Below, piece by piece: positions 8,423-16,456 of a stretch of 43,501 bases of DNA. The stretch's first letter is position 1. Every line of letters begins with the position of its first letter. The DNA comes from an uncultured bacterium (GTDB lineage: Bacteria > Bacteroidota > Ignavibacteria > Kapaibacteriales > UBA2268). The notes beneath the pieces were generated by a model. That model saw nothing but the letters and a program-made list of their open reading frames with translations. It did not search any database and had not been told where the DNA came from. A program made the translations under genes and the position numbers. The stretch is taken from the NCBI GenBank assembly GCA_937875295.1, contig CALLXS010000051.1, positions 1 to 43,501 on the forward strand. Direction: 5' to 3'.

Positions 8423-9034
8423 CTAAATGATTTTTTTGATGATTCCTATTACTTCACCAATGAGCTTAAAGTCTATATCATCATCAATTTTAAATGGTGG
8501 ATATTTAGGATTATCGGATATTAAATAAATATTTTCAAAATCATATTTTATCCGTTTTATAAATTTGATTGAATTTACTTCAATTAATACAATTGAAGAA
8601 TTTCTTGGGATATAATTAATTGGTGTAAACAGCACTAAATCCCCTTCATTAATGCCTGCTCCTACCATAGAATCGCCTTCTACAATTGATAGATGCAATT
8701 TACTTTCATCTACTTTAAATAGATCTGGCAATGAAGGAATTGAGAATTTATTTTTTTCATTTAATAAGCTAAAATTTATATTATTTTTTATAAATCCTTT
8801 GGAATTTTTTTTCCTTACCGGAGTAATTAAGTTTTCTTTTCTATCAATATTTTTAAAATTTATAAAATTTTGAGCTTCATAATTAGCAGAATTGTAAATT
8901 TCCTCATATTGTATTTTATACTTATCTAATTTTGATTGCTCTTCTTTTGATAGTGGCGAATCGCTATAATATGCTCTTAATATTCGAGAAAAGATGAAAC
9001 TATATATATTATTTTCAATTTCTGAATTATTCAT
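8423..9034 (-). CDS. S24-family (LexA/UmuD-like) peptidase without a DNA-binding domain
   Basis: Protein of 203 residues whose C-terminal half (about 98-203) is an S24 peptidase: VEGDSMVGAGINEGDLVLF holds the nucleophile Ser122 and FIKRI the general-base Lys160, followed by NPKYPP. The N-terminal 60 residues are charged and helical and do not show a helix-turn-helix. No Ala-Gly or Cys-Gly cleavage dipeptide is visible ahead of the protease domain. The XRE gene lies 19 nt upstream on the same strand, so repressor and protease appear to be separate polypeptides. A UmuD-like role is possible, but no umuC is present. Confidence 0.85.
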   Translation of the reverse strand: MNNSEIENNIYSFIFSRILRAYYSDSPLSKEEQSKLDKYKIQYEEIYNSANYEAQNFINFKNIDRKENLITPVRKKNSKGFIKNNINFSLLNEKNKFSIPSLPDLFKVDESKLHLSIVEGDSMVGAGINEGDLVLFTPINYIPRNSSIVLIEVNSIKFIKRIKYDFENIYLISDNPKYPPFKIDDDIDFKLIGEVIGIIKKII

Positions 9035-9053
9035 TAATTAATTTATAATAATA

Positions 9054-9449
9054 TTATACCAAATTATTTCGTTTATCCACTATAGATTTAAGTAGATTTC
9101 CGGCTCTCACAATTATTTCATAATCATCGGTATTAAAGAAATTGTTATTCTCAAATTTGTGAATATTAAATTCTTTTTCTTCCGCTTCCGCTGAATTTAT
9201 AGTATTTACATATATACTTTGCTCACCTGTTAAGATCCAAGTAGGATTTATACCTTTTTTATAAAGTTCGACAAGTACTCTATTAGGAATATTTGCTTTG
9301 CCACTTTCATAATTTGAGATATTGAATTTGCTTTCATTTATTAGATCTGCAAATTCTAATGTGGATAGCTTTCGTGATGAAATATATTTATTTCTTACTT
9401 CCTGTAATCGCTTGCCAATTTCAAATTGTTGCATTTTACTATCTTTCAA
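9054..9449 (-). CDS. XRE/CI-like helix-turn-helix repressor
   Basis: DNA-binding protein of 131 residues. Residues about 11-72 form an HTH of the phage CI type: IGKRLQEVRN, then STLEFADLINESKFNISNYESGK, and the closing INPTWILTGE typical of phage repressors. The tail (80-131) has no protease domain. The gene lies upstream of the S24 peptidase gene and divergent from the 85-residue ORF and the Mor-like gene. The shared 205-bp region carries several symmetric TAGTA/TACTA sites. It is the likely repressor of that divergent unit, by analogy with phage lysogeny switches. Confidence 0.85.
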   Translation of the reverse strand: MKDSKMQQFEIGKRLQEVRNKYISSRKLSTLEFADLINESKFNISNYESGKANIPNRVLVELYKKGINPTWILTGEQSIYVNTINSAEAEEKEFNIHKFENNNFFNTDDYEIIVRAGNLLKSIVDKRNNLV

Positions 9450-9518
9450 TTATATATTCTATTGCTAATAAAGAATAAATTTAATTTAATTTTAAAAATT
9501 ATTTAAATTTTCAACAAT

Positions 9519-9600
9519 TAGTAATATTTACTTGTGATATTCGTATAATTTACATAATTTAGTATTTATTACTATTGTCATAGTAATTTATAGTATGCAA
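9519..9600. promoter_or_regulatory. Cluster of symmetric AGTAA/TTACT operator-like sites
   Basis: In the gap between the divergent repressor and the 85-residue ORF, AGTAA-N3-TTACT lies at 9520-9532, TAGTA-N5-TACTA at 9560-9574, and ATTACTAT-N4-ATAGTAAT at 9568-9587. A further ATAGTA half-site is at 9590-9595. The shared half-site suggests operators for the adjacent XRE repressor. This is inferred from symmetry and position. Confidence 0.5.
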
Positions 9601-9654
9601 ATTATATAATTTTTAACAAATAAACAAATATTTTAATTTAATGAAGGTAATTAT

Positions 9655-9912
9655 ATGAAATCAGAAAAAAAAGTTTTATGCAATCAAGAATGCGACAATT
9701 TCCCAATTAAAATAATTTTAAATAATTATGTGGAAAATTGTGGAACTGGAAATATTGAGCGTTTCCAAGCTGTTTATGCAATATTTAAAGAATTGTGCAA
9801 TGAACTTAGGCACTCCAAAAATTCACCAAGAGAAATGGTGGAAGATATTAGATTTTTAATAGATGACTATGTAGAATTTAATATTAAAGAAGAAATTAGA
9901 AAAAATAATTAA
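9655..9912 (+). CDS. Hypothetical small protein of the phage-like islet
   Basis: An 85-residue, probably helical protein that I do not recognise. It contains five cysteines, three of them in the first third (CNQEC near the N-terminus, then NYVENCGTG), and a middle segment AVYAIFKELCNELRHSKNSPREMVEDIRFLIDDYV. It begins ATG after GAAGGTAATTAT, giving a usable ribosome binding site. It is the first gene of the unit divergent from the repressor and lies 37 nt before the Mor-like gene. Mu-like phages place small early genes in this position, but no function should be assumed. Confidence 0.7.
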   Translation: MKSEKKVLCNQECDNFPIKIILNNYVENCGTGNIERFQAVYAIFKELCNELRHSKNSPREMVEDIRFLIDDYVEFNIKEEIRKNN

Positions 9913-9949
9913 TCATTAATTCAATATAATTAAAGAAAGGTAACGTCTA

Positions 9950-10204
9950 ATGCAAAACGACAAATTTGATGAAATTAAATACGAAGACTTAACTGAAGAT
10001 TTAAAGTTAATAGCTGATTACTGCGGAATGGAACTTGTAAAAAAAATGATGAGAGAGCTTTCCGGAATGTACTTTTATATTCCAAAAATTACTAGGTTGG
10101 ATAATTTCATAAATAGATATATTATTGAAAACAAAGATAAATCAAGAAAGGAAATAGCAAAATACTTGCAAGTAAGCGAACAATTCCTTAAGAAATTCTA
10201 TTAA
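9950..10204 (+). CDS. Mor-family transcription activator-like protein
   Basis: An 84-residue protein resembling the Mor/C activator family of Mu-like phages. LTEDLKLIADYCGMELVKKMM matches the dimerisation helices, MYFYIPKITRL the conserved strand with its YIPK signature, and SRKEIAKYLQVSEQFLKKFY the C-terminal helix-turn-helix. Start context AAAGGTAACGTCTAATG. It is second in the unit controlled by the operator-like region and is followed by an intrinsic terminator. No Mu transposase, Gam or structural genes are present, so it is either a remnant or an adopted regulator. Confidence 0.75.
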   Translation: MQNDKFDEIKYEDLTEDLKLIADYCGMELVKKMMRELSGMYFYIPKITRLDNFINRYIIENKDKSRKEIAKYLQVSEQFLKKFY

Positions 10205-10229
10205 ACTAAAATACATCACACACAAATGA

Positions 10230-10268
10230 AATATCCTCTTGCTTAATATATAAAAAGAGGATATTTTG
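10230..10268 (+). terminator. Intrinsic terminator after the Mor-like gene
   Basis: AATATCCTCTT (10230-10240) pairs with AAGAGGATATT (10255-10265), followed by a short TTTTGTT. It separates the phage-like unit from flagellin. The remaining 270 bases up to the flagellin gene are AT-rich and show no ORF and no convincing promoter. Confidence 0.75.
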
Positions 10269-10532
10269 TTATTAATAAATATAATTTTATTGAATATTAT
10301 TAGCCAAGTGTGTAAAAATGAATAATTTAAAAGAATTTGATAAGTTTCATTATTTTAAATACATTTTTTAATATTCTTCTAATACCCTACGAATAGCTGG
10401 TTTTAGCGATTATTTATTTTTTGGCATAAGAATTATATTATTAAAATGAACAATTAAATTTTAATATTATTGATTTAATTCCCATATTATTTTAAAAATC
10501 AATAATAAAAAAATATTTTATTAATTTCACAT

Positions 10533-10540
10533 GGAGGTGA
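10533..10540 (+). promoter_or_regulatory. Strong Shine-Dalgarno of the flagellin gene
   Basis: GGAGGTGA ends 3 nt before the flagellin ATG at 10544. It is one of the strongest ribosome binding sites in the window; many other starts lack one, which suggests high expression. Confidence 0.85.
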
Positions 10541-10543
10541 CAT

Positions 10544-11482
10544 ATGGCTTATGCAGTTGGTGGCAATGGCCGGATAAGGACTAACGTTCCTGCAGAGAAT
10601 GCATATAATTCTCTCGAATCGTCAAATAAAAATATCTCATTAAGACAACTGAGAATTTCCACAGGTAAAAGAATCAATAATGCTGCAGATGATGTATCCG
10701 GATATATTACATCTCGATCTTTAGCAGCAAGAAATGGAGCTTTAAAAGCTGCTCAAAGAGCAGTAGGCGATACACAAAATATTACATATATTATTATGGA
10801 TTCGCTAGAAAATATTGGCTCTATAATAACTCAAATCAAGGATTCTACCTCTTCCGCAGCTTCTGCTGCTATGGGTACTGATGAAAAAGTAGCTTTAGCA
10901 AAAGCAGCCTATAGAATGGCTCAGCAAATCCAAACTGTAGTAGATTCAACAGTTTTCGCCGGAAGACAATTAATTGATGGCACTTTTTGTGCTGACTTCG
11001 TAATTGCTTCTAATGCTGCAAATGGTTTATTGACAATGGCAATAGATCTTACCACAAGTAATGCTGATTTTAATGTTGCATCTAATAATATGAACTTAAA
11101 TGCAATGAAAGTTCCTACTACATTTGCTGGAGTAACTGGTTTAAATATGGCTGATTTTAATGCTGTGTCTGCTTCTGATTTAGGCATTTTTAGTTCAACA
11201 GCTATTAATACAACGCTTGTCTCTTTAGCTAATGCTATCGACAATGTAAATAAAACTGCATCTTATGTGGGTGGTATAGTAAATAGGCTTACTTCTCAAG
11301 AAGAATTACTAAAGAGCCAAATCACAAATTACAATGCAGCTATTTCAAGAATCGAAGATACTGACGTCGCTTTAGAACAATTGGAATTAGTAAAAGCACA
11401 ATTTTTGCAGAGTGCTTCATTAACGTCTTTATCACAGGCTAATGCGAATCCGCAACAATACTTGCAATTGATACAGGGCTAA
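10544..11482 (+). CDS. Flagellin
   Basis: Filament subunit of the bacterial flagellum, 312 residues. The conserved N-terminal D0/D1 region includes LRQLRISTGKRINNAADDVSGY at about 36-57, and the C-terminal D1/D0 region includes AAISRIEDTDVALEQLELVKAQFLQSASLTSLSQAN. The variable centre is short (about residues 145-225), so the filament surface is simple. No other flagellar gene is present in the window. It follows the phage-like islet, with a terminator and 275 bases between. The next gene, polA, is convergent. Confidence 0.95.
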   Translation: MAYAVGGNGRIRTNVPAENAYNSLESSNKNISLRQLRISTGKRINNAADDVSGYITSRSLAARNGALKAAQRAVGDTQNITYIIMDSLENIGSIITQIKDSTSSAASAAMGTDEKVALAKAAYRMAQQIQTVVDSTVFAGRQLIDGTFCADFVIASNAANGLLTMAIDLTTSNADFNVASNNMNLNAMKVPTTFAGVTGLNMADFNAVSASDLGIFSSTAINTTLVSLANAIDNVNKTASYVGGIVNRLTSQEELLKSQITNYNAAISRIEDTDVALEQLELVKAQFLQSASLTSLSQANANPQQYLQLIQG

Positions 11483-11670
11483 GAATATAATTAAGAAATA
11501 AAATTATTATTTTTAGAATAATTTTACAAAAGATAATTAATCAAAATAAGCATTTAAGATTATTTTGGATTAATCTAAAATTAAATTCATTTAATTTAGT
11601 TTAATAACTATTTATTTTTTTATACTTAAGATATAGTTATTGCCCAAAATGAATCTTTCAATTGAAGTAA

Positions 11671-14475
11671 TTAGTGGGCCTCCAGCCAATTACTACCACT
11701 GCCTACCTCTGCGATAATGGGGATATCGCCTAGAGGTAGAGCAGTTTCCATTTTTGTTTTTACAATGTTTTTCAAAATTTCTAATTCATCTGGATAGCAT
11801 TCAAAAACTAATTCATCGTGGACTTGCATAATCATTTTTGATTTCAATTTTTTATCACGAAACTCTTTATAAATATTAATCATTGCGATTTTAATCATAT
11901 CAGATGCAGTACCTTGAATCGGCATATTAATTGCAGCTCGCTCAGCTGCCGTTTTAATATTTTTATTCATACTATTAATATCCGGAAAATATCGTCTTCT
12001 ACCTAAAAATGTCTCAGTATATCCTTTTTGAATTGTTTTTGATATTGTATTTTTCATATAATTATCAATACCTGGGTATTTCTCAAAATAATTCTTAATG
12101 ATTTCGCTACTTTGATTGCGGGTTAATCCTAATTGTTGAGCTAATCCAAAAGCCCCAAGCCCATACATTATGCCAAAATTTACTGTTTTCGCAATGCTGC
12201 GTTGTTCTTTCGTTACTTGAGAAATATCAATATTATTTAAAATAGCTGCTGTAGCAGAATGAATATCTTTATTCTCAATAAATGCTTCTTTTAAATTTTT
12301 GTCTTGGCTAAAATATGCCATAATTCTTAATTCAATTTGCGAATAATCTGCTGAAAGAATGATATTTCCATTTTCACCAATAAATGCTTTTCGCACTTCT
12401 TTGCCCAATTCAGATTTAATTGGTATATTTTGCAGATTTGGTTCGTTTGAAGAAAGTCTACCGGTATTTGTCCCCGTTTGATTATAATTTGTATGAAGTC
12501 TACCAGTTTTATTATTAATCATTAATGGAAGTGCATCGATATAAGTTGATTTTAATTTCGCTAATTGACGATATTTTAGCAAATAATCTGCAATCGGATA
12601 AGTGTATTTTAATATATTTAGCGTATCTACATCGGTAGAATAACCCGTTTTAGTTTTCTTTAATGGAGGTATCATCATTACATTAAAGAGAATTTCACTT
12701 AATTGCTTTGGCGAATCGATATTAAATTCCTCACCAGCTTCTTTAATAATATTATTCCTTAACTCATTTATGTCTTTAGAAATTACTTCAGAGATCTCAT
12801 TTAATCCTTTATCATCTATTTTTACGCCGGTATATTCCATATCAATCAGCACTTCGATTAAAGGAAATTCCACTTCTTTTGCTAATTTTACTTGATTTTC
12901 ATCAATTAATTTTTGCTCTAAAATATTTTTTAGTTTTAGAGCTACATCAGCATCTTCGCAAGCATAGTTGGAAATATTTTCAGGATTTATTTTAGTCATT
13001 GGAACTTGCCCCTGCTTTTTTGTCCCGATTATAGACTCTATTTCTATTGGTGCATAGTTAAGATATTTTAAAGAAAGAGAATCTAAATTAAGTGCAGAAT
13101 CAGGATTTAATATATGTGCTGCCACCATTGTGTCAAATGAAATTGGCGATACATTTATTCCATAACGCTTTAATATAATTGCATCAAACTTTATATTTTG
13201 ACCAGATTTATCAATATTTTGATTTTCTAAAATTGGCTTTAATAATTTAATTGCCTCATTAACAGGTATTCTCTTAAAATTATCTTCATTTTTTACTTCA
13301 GAAGAAAATAGATCAACTTGTTCAATTATTTTATTATGGGAATCTTCAACAGCAATATAATATGCTTCATCTTCATTAATCGAAATAGAAATTCCAGCAA
13401 GCTCACAATTCATTTTATCTAATGAGCTAGTCTCAGTATCTATAGAAATTAATTTTGCCTTAGATAAATATTCAATTAATTTCTTCAAGTCATTTATTTC
13501 ATTTATTAGAGTATATTTTACTTTATTTTTATCAAATTTATGAATTTGATTTTCATTATCAGCCTCTTCAATTAATATAGACTCAGAAATAATTTCATTA
13601 TTAGCAACAATTTCAGTATCAGAGAGCCATTTTGCTTTAAATTGATTAAAGTTTAATAAAGTAAAGAAATCCATTAATTCTTTTGAATTAACTGCTTCCA
13701 TTTTATAATTTATATTGGTGAGTTCTAAATCAGTTTTAATTGTTACTAATTCCATAGCTTCAAAAGCACTATTTTTACCATTAATTAATTTTTCTCTTAC
13801 ACCTTTTGGCATCACTTCTTCTATATTATTATATAGATTCTGAAGATTTCCATATTGTTGAATAAGCGGAATAGCTGTTTTGTCTCCAATGCCCTTCACC
13901 CCCGGAATATTATCTGCTGTATCACCTATTAAAGATAAGACATCTCGCACTTGCTCAGGCGAACCACCAAATTTTCTCTTGACTTCAGCAAGATCTACTA
14001 ATTTAAAATCTTGATTTCTATCGCGAGATTGCTTTAATATTTTAATTCTCTCATCTACTAATTGGTAAAAATCTTTATCCTCTGTTACGCAAAATACATT
14101 CATATCGCTAAATTGCTTAGCAATCGAACCAATAATATCATCAGCTTCATATCCAGGCATTTCTATTTGAGGTATGCCTACAAGGGAAAGAAATTGTTTA
14201 ATTCTAAGTAATTGTGGCACTAATTGCTCTGGAAAAGCATCTCTATTGGCTTTATAATTTTCATAAATTTCATGTCTGAAGGTAGGAGTAGCTGTATCAA
14301 AAGCAACCAAAATATTATCCGGTTTTTCTTTCTTTATTAAGGAATGAATTAAATTAATAAAACCAAATACTGCAAAAGTAGGCTCTCCGCTTGGAGATTT
14401 TAGATTTGATTTAAGCATTGCGTGATATGCCTTAAATACGTACGACATTCCGTCAATGAGATATATGTTTTCCAT
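11671..14475 (-). CDS. polA: DNA polymerase I
   Basis: Full-length Pol I, 934 residues. The 5'-3' exonuclease occupies about 1-290 (DGMSYVFKAYHAML; PGYEADDIIGSIA; DNIPGVKGIGDKTA). The 3'-5' proofreading domain at about 325-510 appears active: SIDTETSSLD, GQNIKFDAI and NYACEDADVAL keep the acidic residues. The polymerase domain follows, with ADYSQIELRIMAYFSQD, RSIAKTVNFGIMYGLGAFGL and MQVHDELVFE carrying the catalytic aspartates and O-helix. It is a single gene. The 188-base gap towards flagellin holds only weak AT-rich hairpins, none a clear terminator. Confidence 0.97.
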   Translation of the reverse strand: MENIYLIDGMSYVFKAYHAMLKSNLKSPSGEPTFAVFGFINLIHSLIKKEKPDNILVAFDTATPTFRHEIYENYKANRDAFPEQLVPQLLRIKQFLSLVGIPQIEMPGYEADDIIGSIAKQFSDMNVFCVTEDKDFYQLVDERIKILKQSRDRNQDFKLVDLAEVKRKFGGSPEQVRDVLSLIGDTADNIPGVKGIGDKTAIPLIQQYGNLQNLYNNIEEVMPKGVREKLINGKNSAFEAMELVTIKTDLELTNINYKMEAVNSKELMDFFTLLNFNQFKAKWLSDTEIVANNEIISESILIEEADNENQIHKFDKNKVKYTLINEINDLKKLIEYLSKAKLISIDTETSSLDKMNCELAGISISINEDEAYYIAVEDSHNKIIEQVDLFSSEVKNEDNFKRIPVNEAIKLLKPILENQNIDKSGQNIKFDAIILKRYGINVSPISFDTMVAAHILNPDSALNLDSLSLKYLNYAPIEIESIIGTKKQGQVPMTKINPENISNYACEDADVALKLKNILEQKLIDENQVKLAKEVEFPLIEVLIDMEYTGVKIDDKGLNEISEVISKDINELRNNIIKEAGEEFNIDSPKQLSEILFNVMMIPPLKKTKTGYSTDVDTLNILKYTYPIADYLLKYRQLAKLKSTYIDALPLMINNKTGRLHTNYNQTGTNTGRLSSNEPNLQNIPIKSELGKEVRKAFIGENGNIILSADYSQIELRIMAYFSQDKNLKEAFIENKDIHSATAAILNNIDISQVTKEQRSIAKTVNFGIMYGLGAFGLAQQLGLTRNQSSEIIKNYFEKYPGIDNYMKNTISKTIQKGYTETFLGRRRYFPDINSMNKNIKTAAERAAINMPIQGTASDMIKIAMINIYKEFRDKKLKSKMIMQVHDELVFECYPDELEILKNIVKTKMETALPLGDIPIIAEVGSGSNWLEAH

Positions 14476-14689
14476 TTTGTTATTGATATAGTTTTTATAT
14501 GAATATATTACGCTAGCAATTAAATTTTCTTTATTACATTTAATTCCAATTTATGTATAATTGACGAATTAAAAATATTAGATTATATTTTTTTATTCTG
14601 AATTATATTTGTAATTTCGAAAATATAAAAATGTGCATTGATTTGGTATTAGATTTATTTATTGAAATTTTTTTTCTATCAATTGTCAA

Positions 14690-14850
14690 TAAATAAACGA
14701 GAAACAGGTGAAAATCCTGTACGGTAGCGCCGCTGTAACGGAAGACAATAGATTCAATAACTTGGTCACTGATTATAATTTTTTTTAATAATTGGGAAGG
14801 CCGGATCTAAAGGAAGACTCCGAAGTCAGAATATCGACTAATACTCGCTC
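14690..14850 (+). ncRNA. Cobalamin riboswitch
   Basis: Matches the conserved adenosylcobalamin riboswitch core: ACAGGTGAAAATCCTGTACGG at the start, GCGCCGCTGTAACGGAAG, TCACTG, TGGGAAGG, and a B12-box-like GAAGTCAGAATATCGAC at the end. CGAG at 14698-14701 could pair with CTCG at 14844-14847 to close the element. Downstream genes encode a BtuB-like receptor and a BtuG-like lipoprotein, which fits cobalamin control. The leader continues to 15070 with a CATCTG/CAGATG hairpin at 14887-14905 and a long A/T hairpin at 14969-15000; the expression platform is not obvious. The 214 bases before the element are AT-rich, with only a -7-like TATATTTG at 14604-14611. Confidence 0.9.
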
Positions 14851-15070
14851 ATTGCGTTTTTATTTGAATTAATAAAGACGATAAAACATCTGCGCTATAC
14901 AGATGCTATGAGGAAATTCAGCATTTTTCATTCCGATTAGTGCATTTCTTCTATTATTATATTTAATTGTTTTTTTGAATCATTCTTCAAATAAAAAAAC
15001 AGTAGATAAGTCTAAAATAATTCATAGAATTAGATAATAAATTTATTAACAATTAAAAGAAAGTATAATA

Positions 15071-16420
15071 ATGAAAAAAATGTACCTCTTATCATCATTA
15101 ATGATATTTATCTTCGTGCTTAGCTTTAATTTGCTAAATGCACAAACTGGTTTCACTAACAAAGCTACTTATACTAGTGGAACTCAACCAGCTTATTTCT
15201 TCACAAGTTCAGATAACTCAGCTGCGACACCTTTTTTCATTTGTGCCGGGCATGATGCAAATTTCAACTTTAAATTTGATGAAGGAGATATTAGGGCTTC
15301 TGCATATGATTATAAATCAAAATATTCTAATCCTATTGTAAAAGCTAAAGACTTAATGCTCGAAAGTGTGTCATTCAATTTAAGACCGGGTGTCGATGAA
15401 TTAGAAGCTAAAGTATATATTCCTTCTAGCGATTATATTTTTATTTATCCATTCCCATTTTTTAATAAAAAGCTAGATAGCGTTAATGTTCCAAATTGCC
15501 GAGCAGCGGAAGTTGATGAAAATTCCTTATATGTAGCAAGTGGAGATTATACTAATCCCGGTAAAATCTATAAATACATAAAATTTAACTTAGAACTTAA
15601 AGACTCGATTGAAACTGATTTATTACCATTTCAAATTATGTCTTTACCAAATTCTACTCTTGCATATTTAAACGAAGGTACTTTTGGTACACCTAATGGA
15701 AAATTAGTATTTGTAAATAGTGTTTTTGAAAAATTCGAAAAAGCAAAAGAAATCATTTTGGGTGATACACCTAATCACATTGCAAAATGTGGCGATTATT
15801 TATATATTACTTTAAATGGTAGTCATAAAGTAATTATTGTTGATTGGATGTCTCAAAATGTATTGGACTCAATTCTTATCCCAACTACTGGTTATGATGG
15901 TCCTCGCCAGACATTAGTGCTTAATCCAAATAATTCTGCAAATTACAAAGATTTTTATTTCTACACAACTGCTTATGATTGCCATGTTTATTATGGTCAA
16001 GGAACTTCAATAATTGATAAAAGCGAAAATAACAGTAAAAAAAGAGAAGCTATTGGTTACTTCCCTGATAATGGTGCAATTATTGTAACAGATGTATCTA
16101 ATGCAGATTATTCTCCAGCAAATACAGTTACAGTTTATTTACCTACTGTAGGAGTCAATGAACAAAATATTTCTAATTTAAGTATTTATCCTAATCCATT
16201 AAAAAATATCATTAATATTAAATTAAATGATATTGACAATGCTGATTGCTCAATTAAAATTTATGACGTTTTAGGAAATACTGTATCGCAAGCAAATACT
16301 CAAATAATTTCAGGTGGTTTAAGCTATGATATATCAAATTTATCTCTAAGCAATGGTACTTATTATATCAATATAAATACTTCAGATAAATTATATAAAT
16401 CAAAATTTGTAATTAAATAA
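15071..16420 (+). CDS. T9SS-sorted secreted beta-propeller-like protein of the B12 operon
   Basis: Secreted protein of 449 residues. A Sec signal peptide ends around LLNAQ (residues 21-25). The body contains repeated WD/YncE-like blades (AAEVDENSLYVASGD; NHIAKCGDYLYITLNGSHKVIIVD). The last 80 residues are a type A T9SS sorting domain: LSIYPNPLKNIINIKL, KIYDVLGNTV, LSNGTYYININT and a final YKSKFVIK. It is the first gene after the cobalamin riboswitch and precedes the BtuB-like receptor by 36 nt. A surface role in cobalamin capture, parallel to BtuG, is inferred from fold and operon. Confidence 0.8.
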   Translation: MKKMYLLSSLMIFIFVLSFNLLNAQTGFTNKATYTSGTQPAYFFTSSDNSAATPFFICAGHDANFNFKFDEGDIRASAYDYKSKYSNPIVKAKDLMLESVSFNLRPGVDELEAKVYIPSSDYIFIYPFPFFNKKLDSVNVPNCRAAEVDENSLYVASGDYTNPGKIYKYIKFNLELKDSIETDLLPFQIMSLPNSTLAYLNEGTFGTPNGKLVFVNSVFEKFEKAKEIILGDTPNHIAKCGDYLYITLNGSHKVIIVDWMSQNVLDSILIPTTGYDGPRQTLVLNPNNSANYKDFYFYTTAYDCHVYYGQGTSIIDKSENNSKKREAIGYFPDNGAIIVTDVSNADYSPANTVTVYLPTVGVNEQNISNLSIYPNPLKNIINIKLNDIDNADCSIKIYDVLGNTVSQANTQIISGGLSYDISNLSLSNGTYYININTSDKLYKSKFVIK

Positions 16421-16456
16421 TTAACTTACAAATAAATAACACAAATAGCTTTTATC

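Noticed and set aside
10380..10413. Sigma-28-like promoter ahead of flagellin (TAAT and GCGATTAT)
   Set aside because: The spacing is about 22 nt, not 15, and both elements have mismatches.
10431..10447. Sigma-54-like TGGCAT upstream of flagellin
   Set aside because: The -24 GG is present but the -12 element reads TTAT, without the required GC, so the match is incomplete.
11500..11525. AT-only hairpin after flagellin as a terminator
   Set aside because: AAAATTATT/AATAATTTT forms a 9-bp A/T stem without a T run; such stems are expected by chance in this AT-rich sequence.
14604..14611. Promoter for the cobalamin operon at TATATTTG
   Set aside because: It matches the -7 element but no -33 TTTG lies at 19-21 nt, so it is not listed as a feature.
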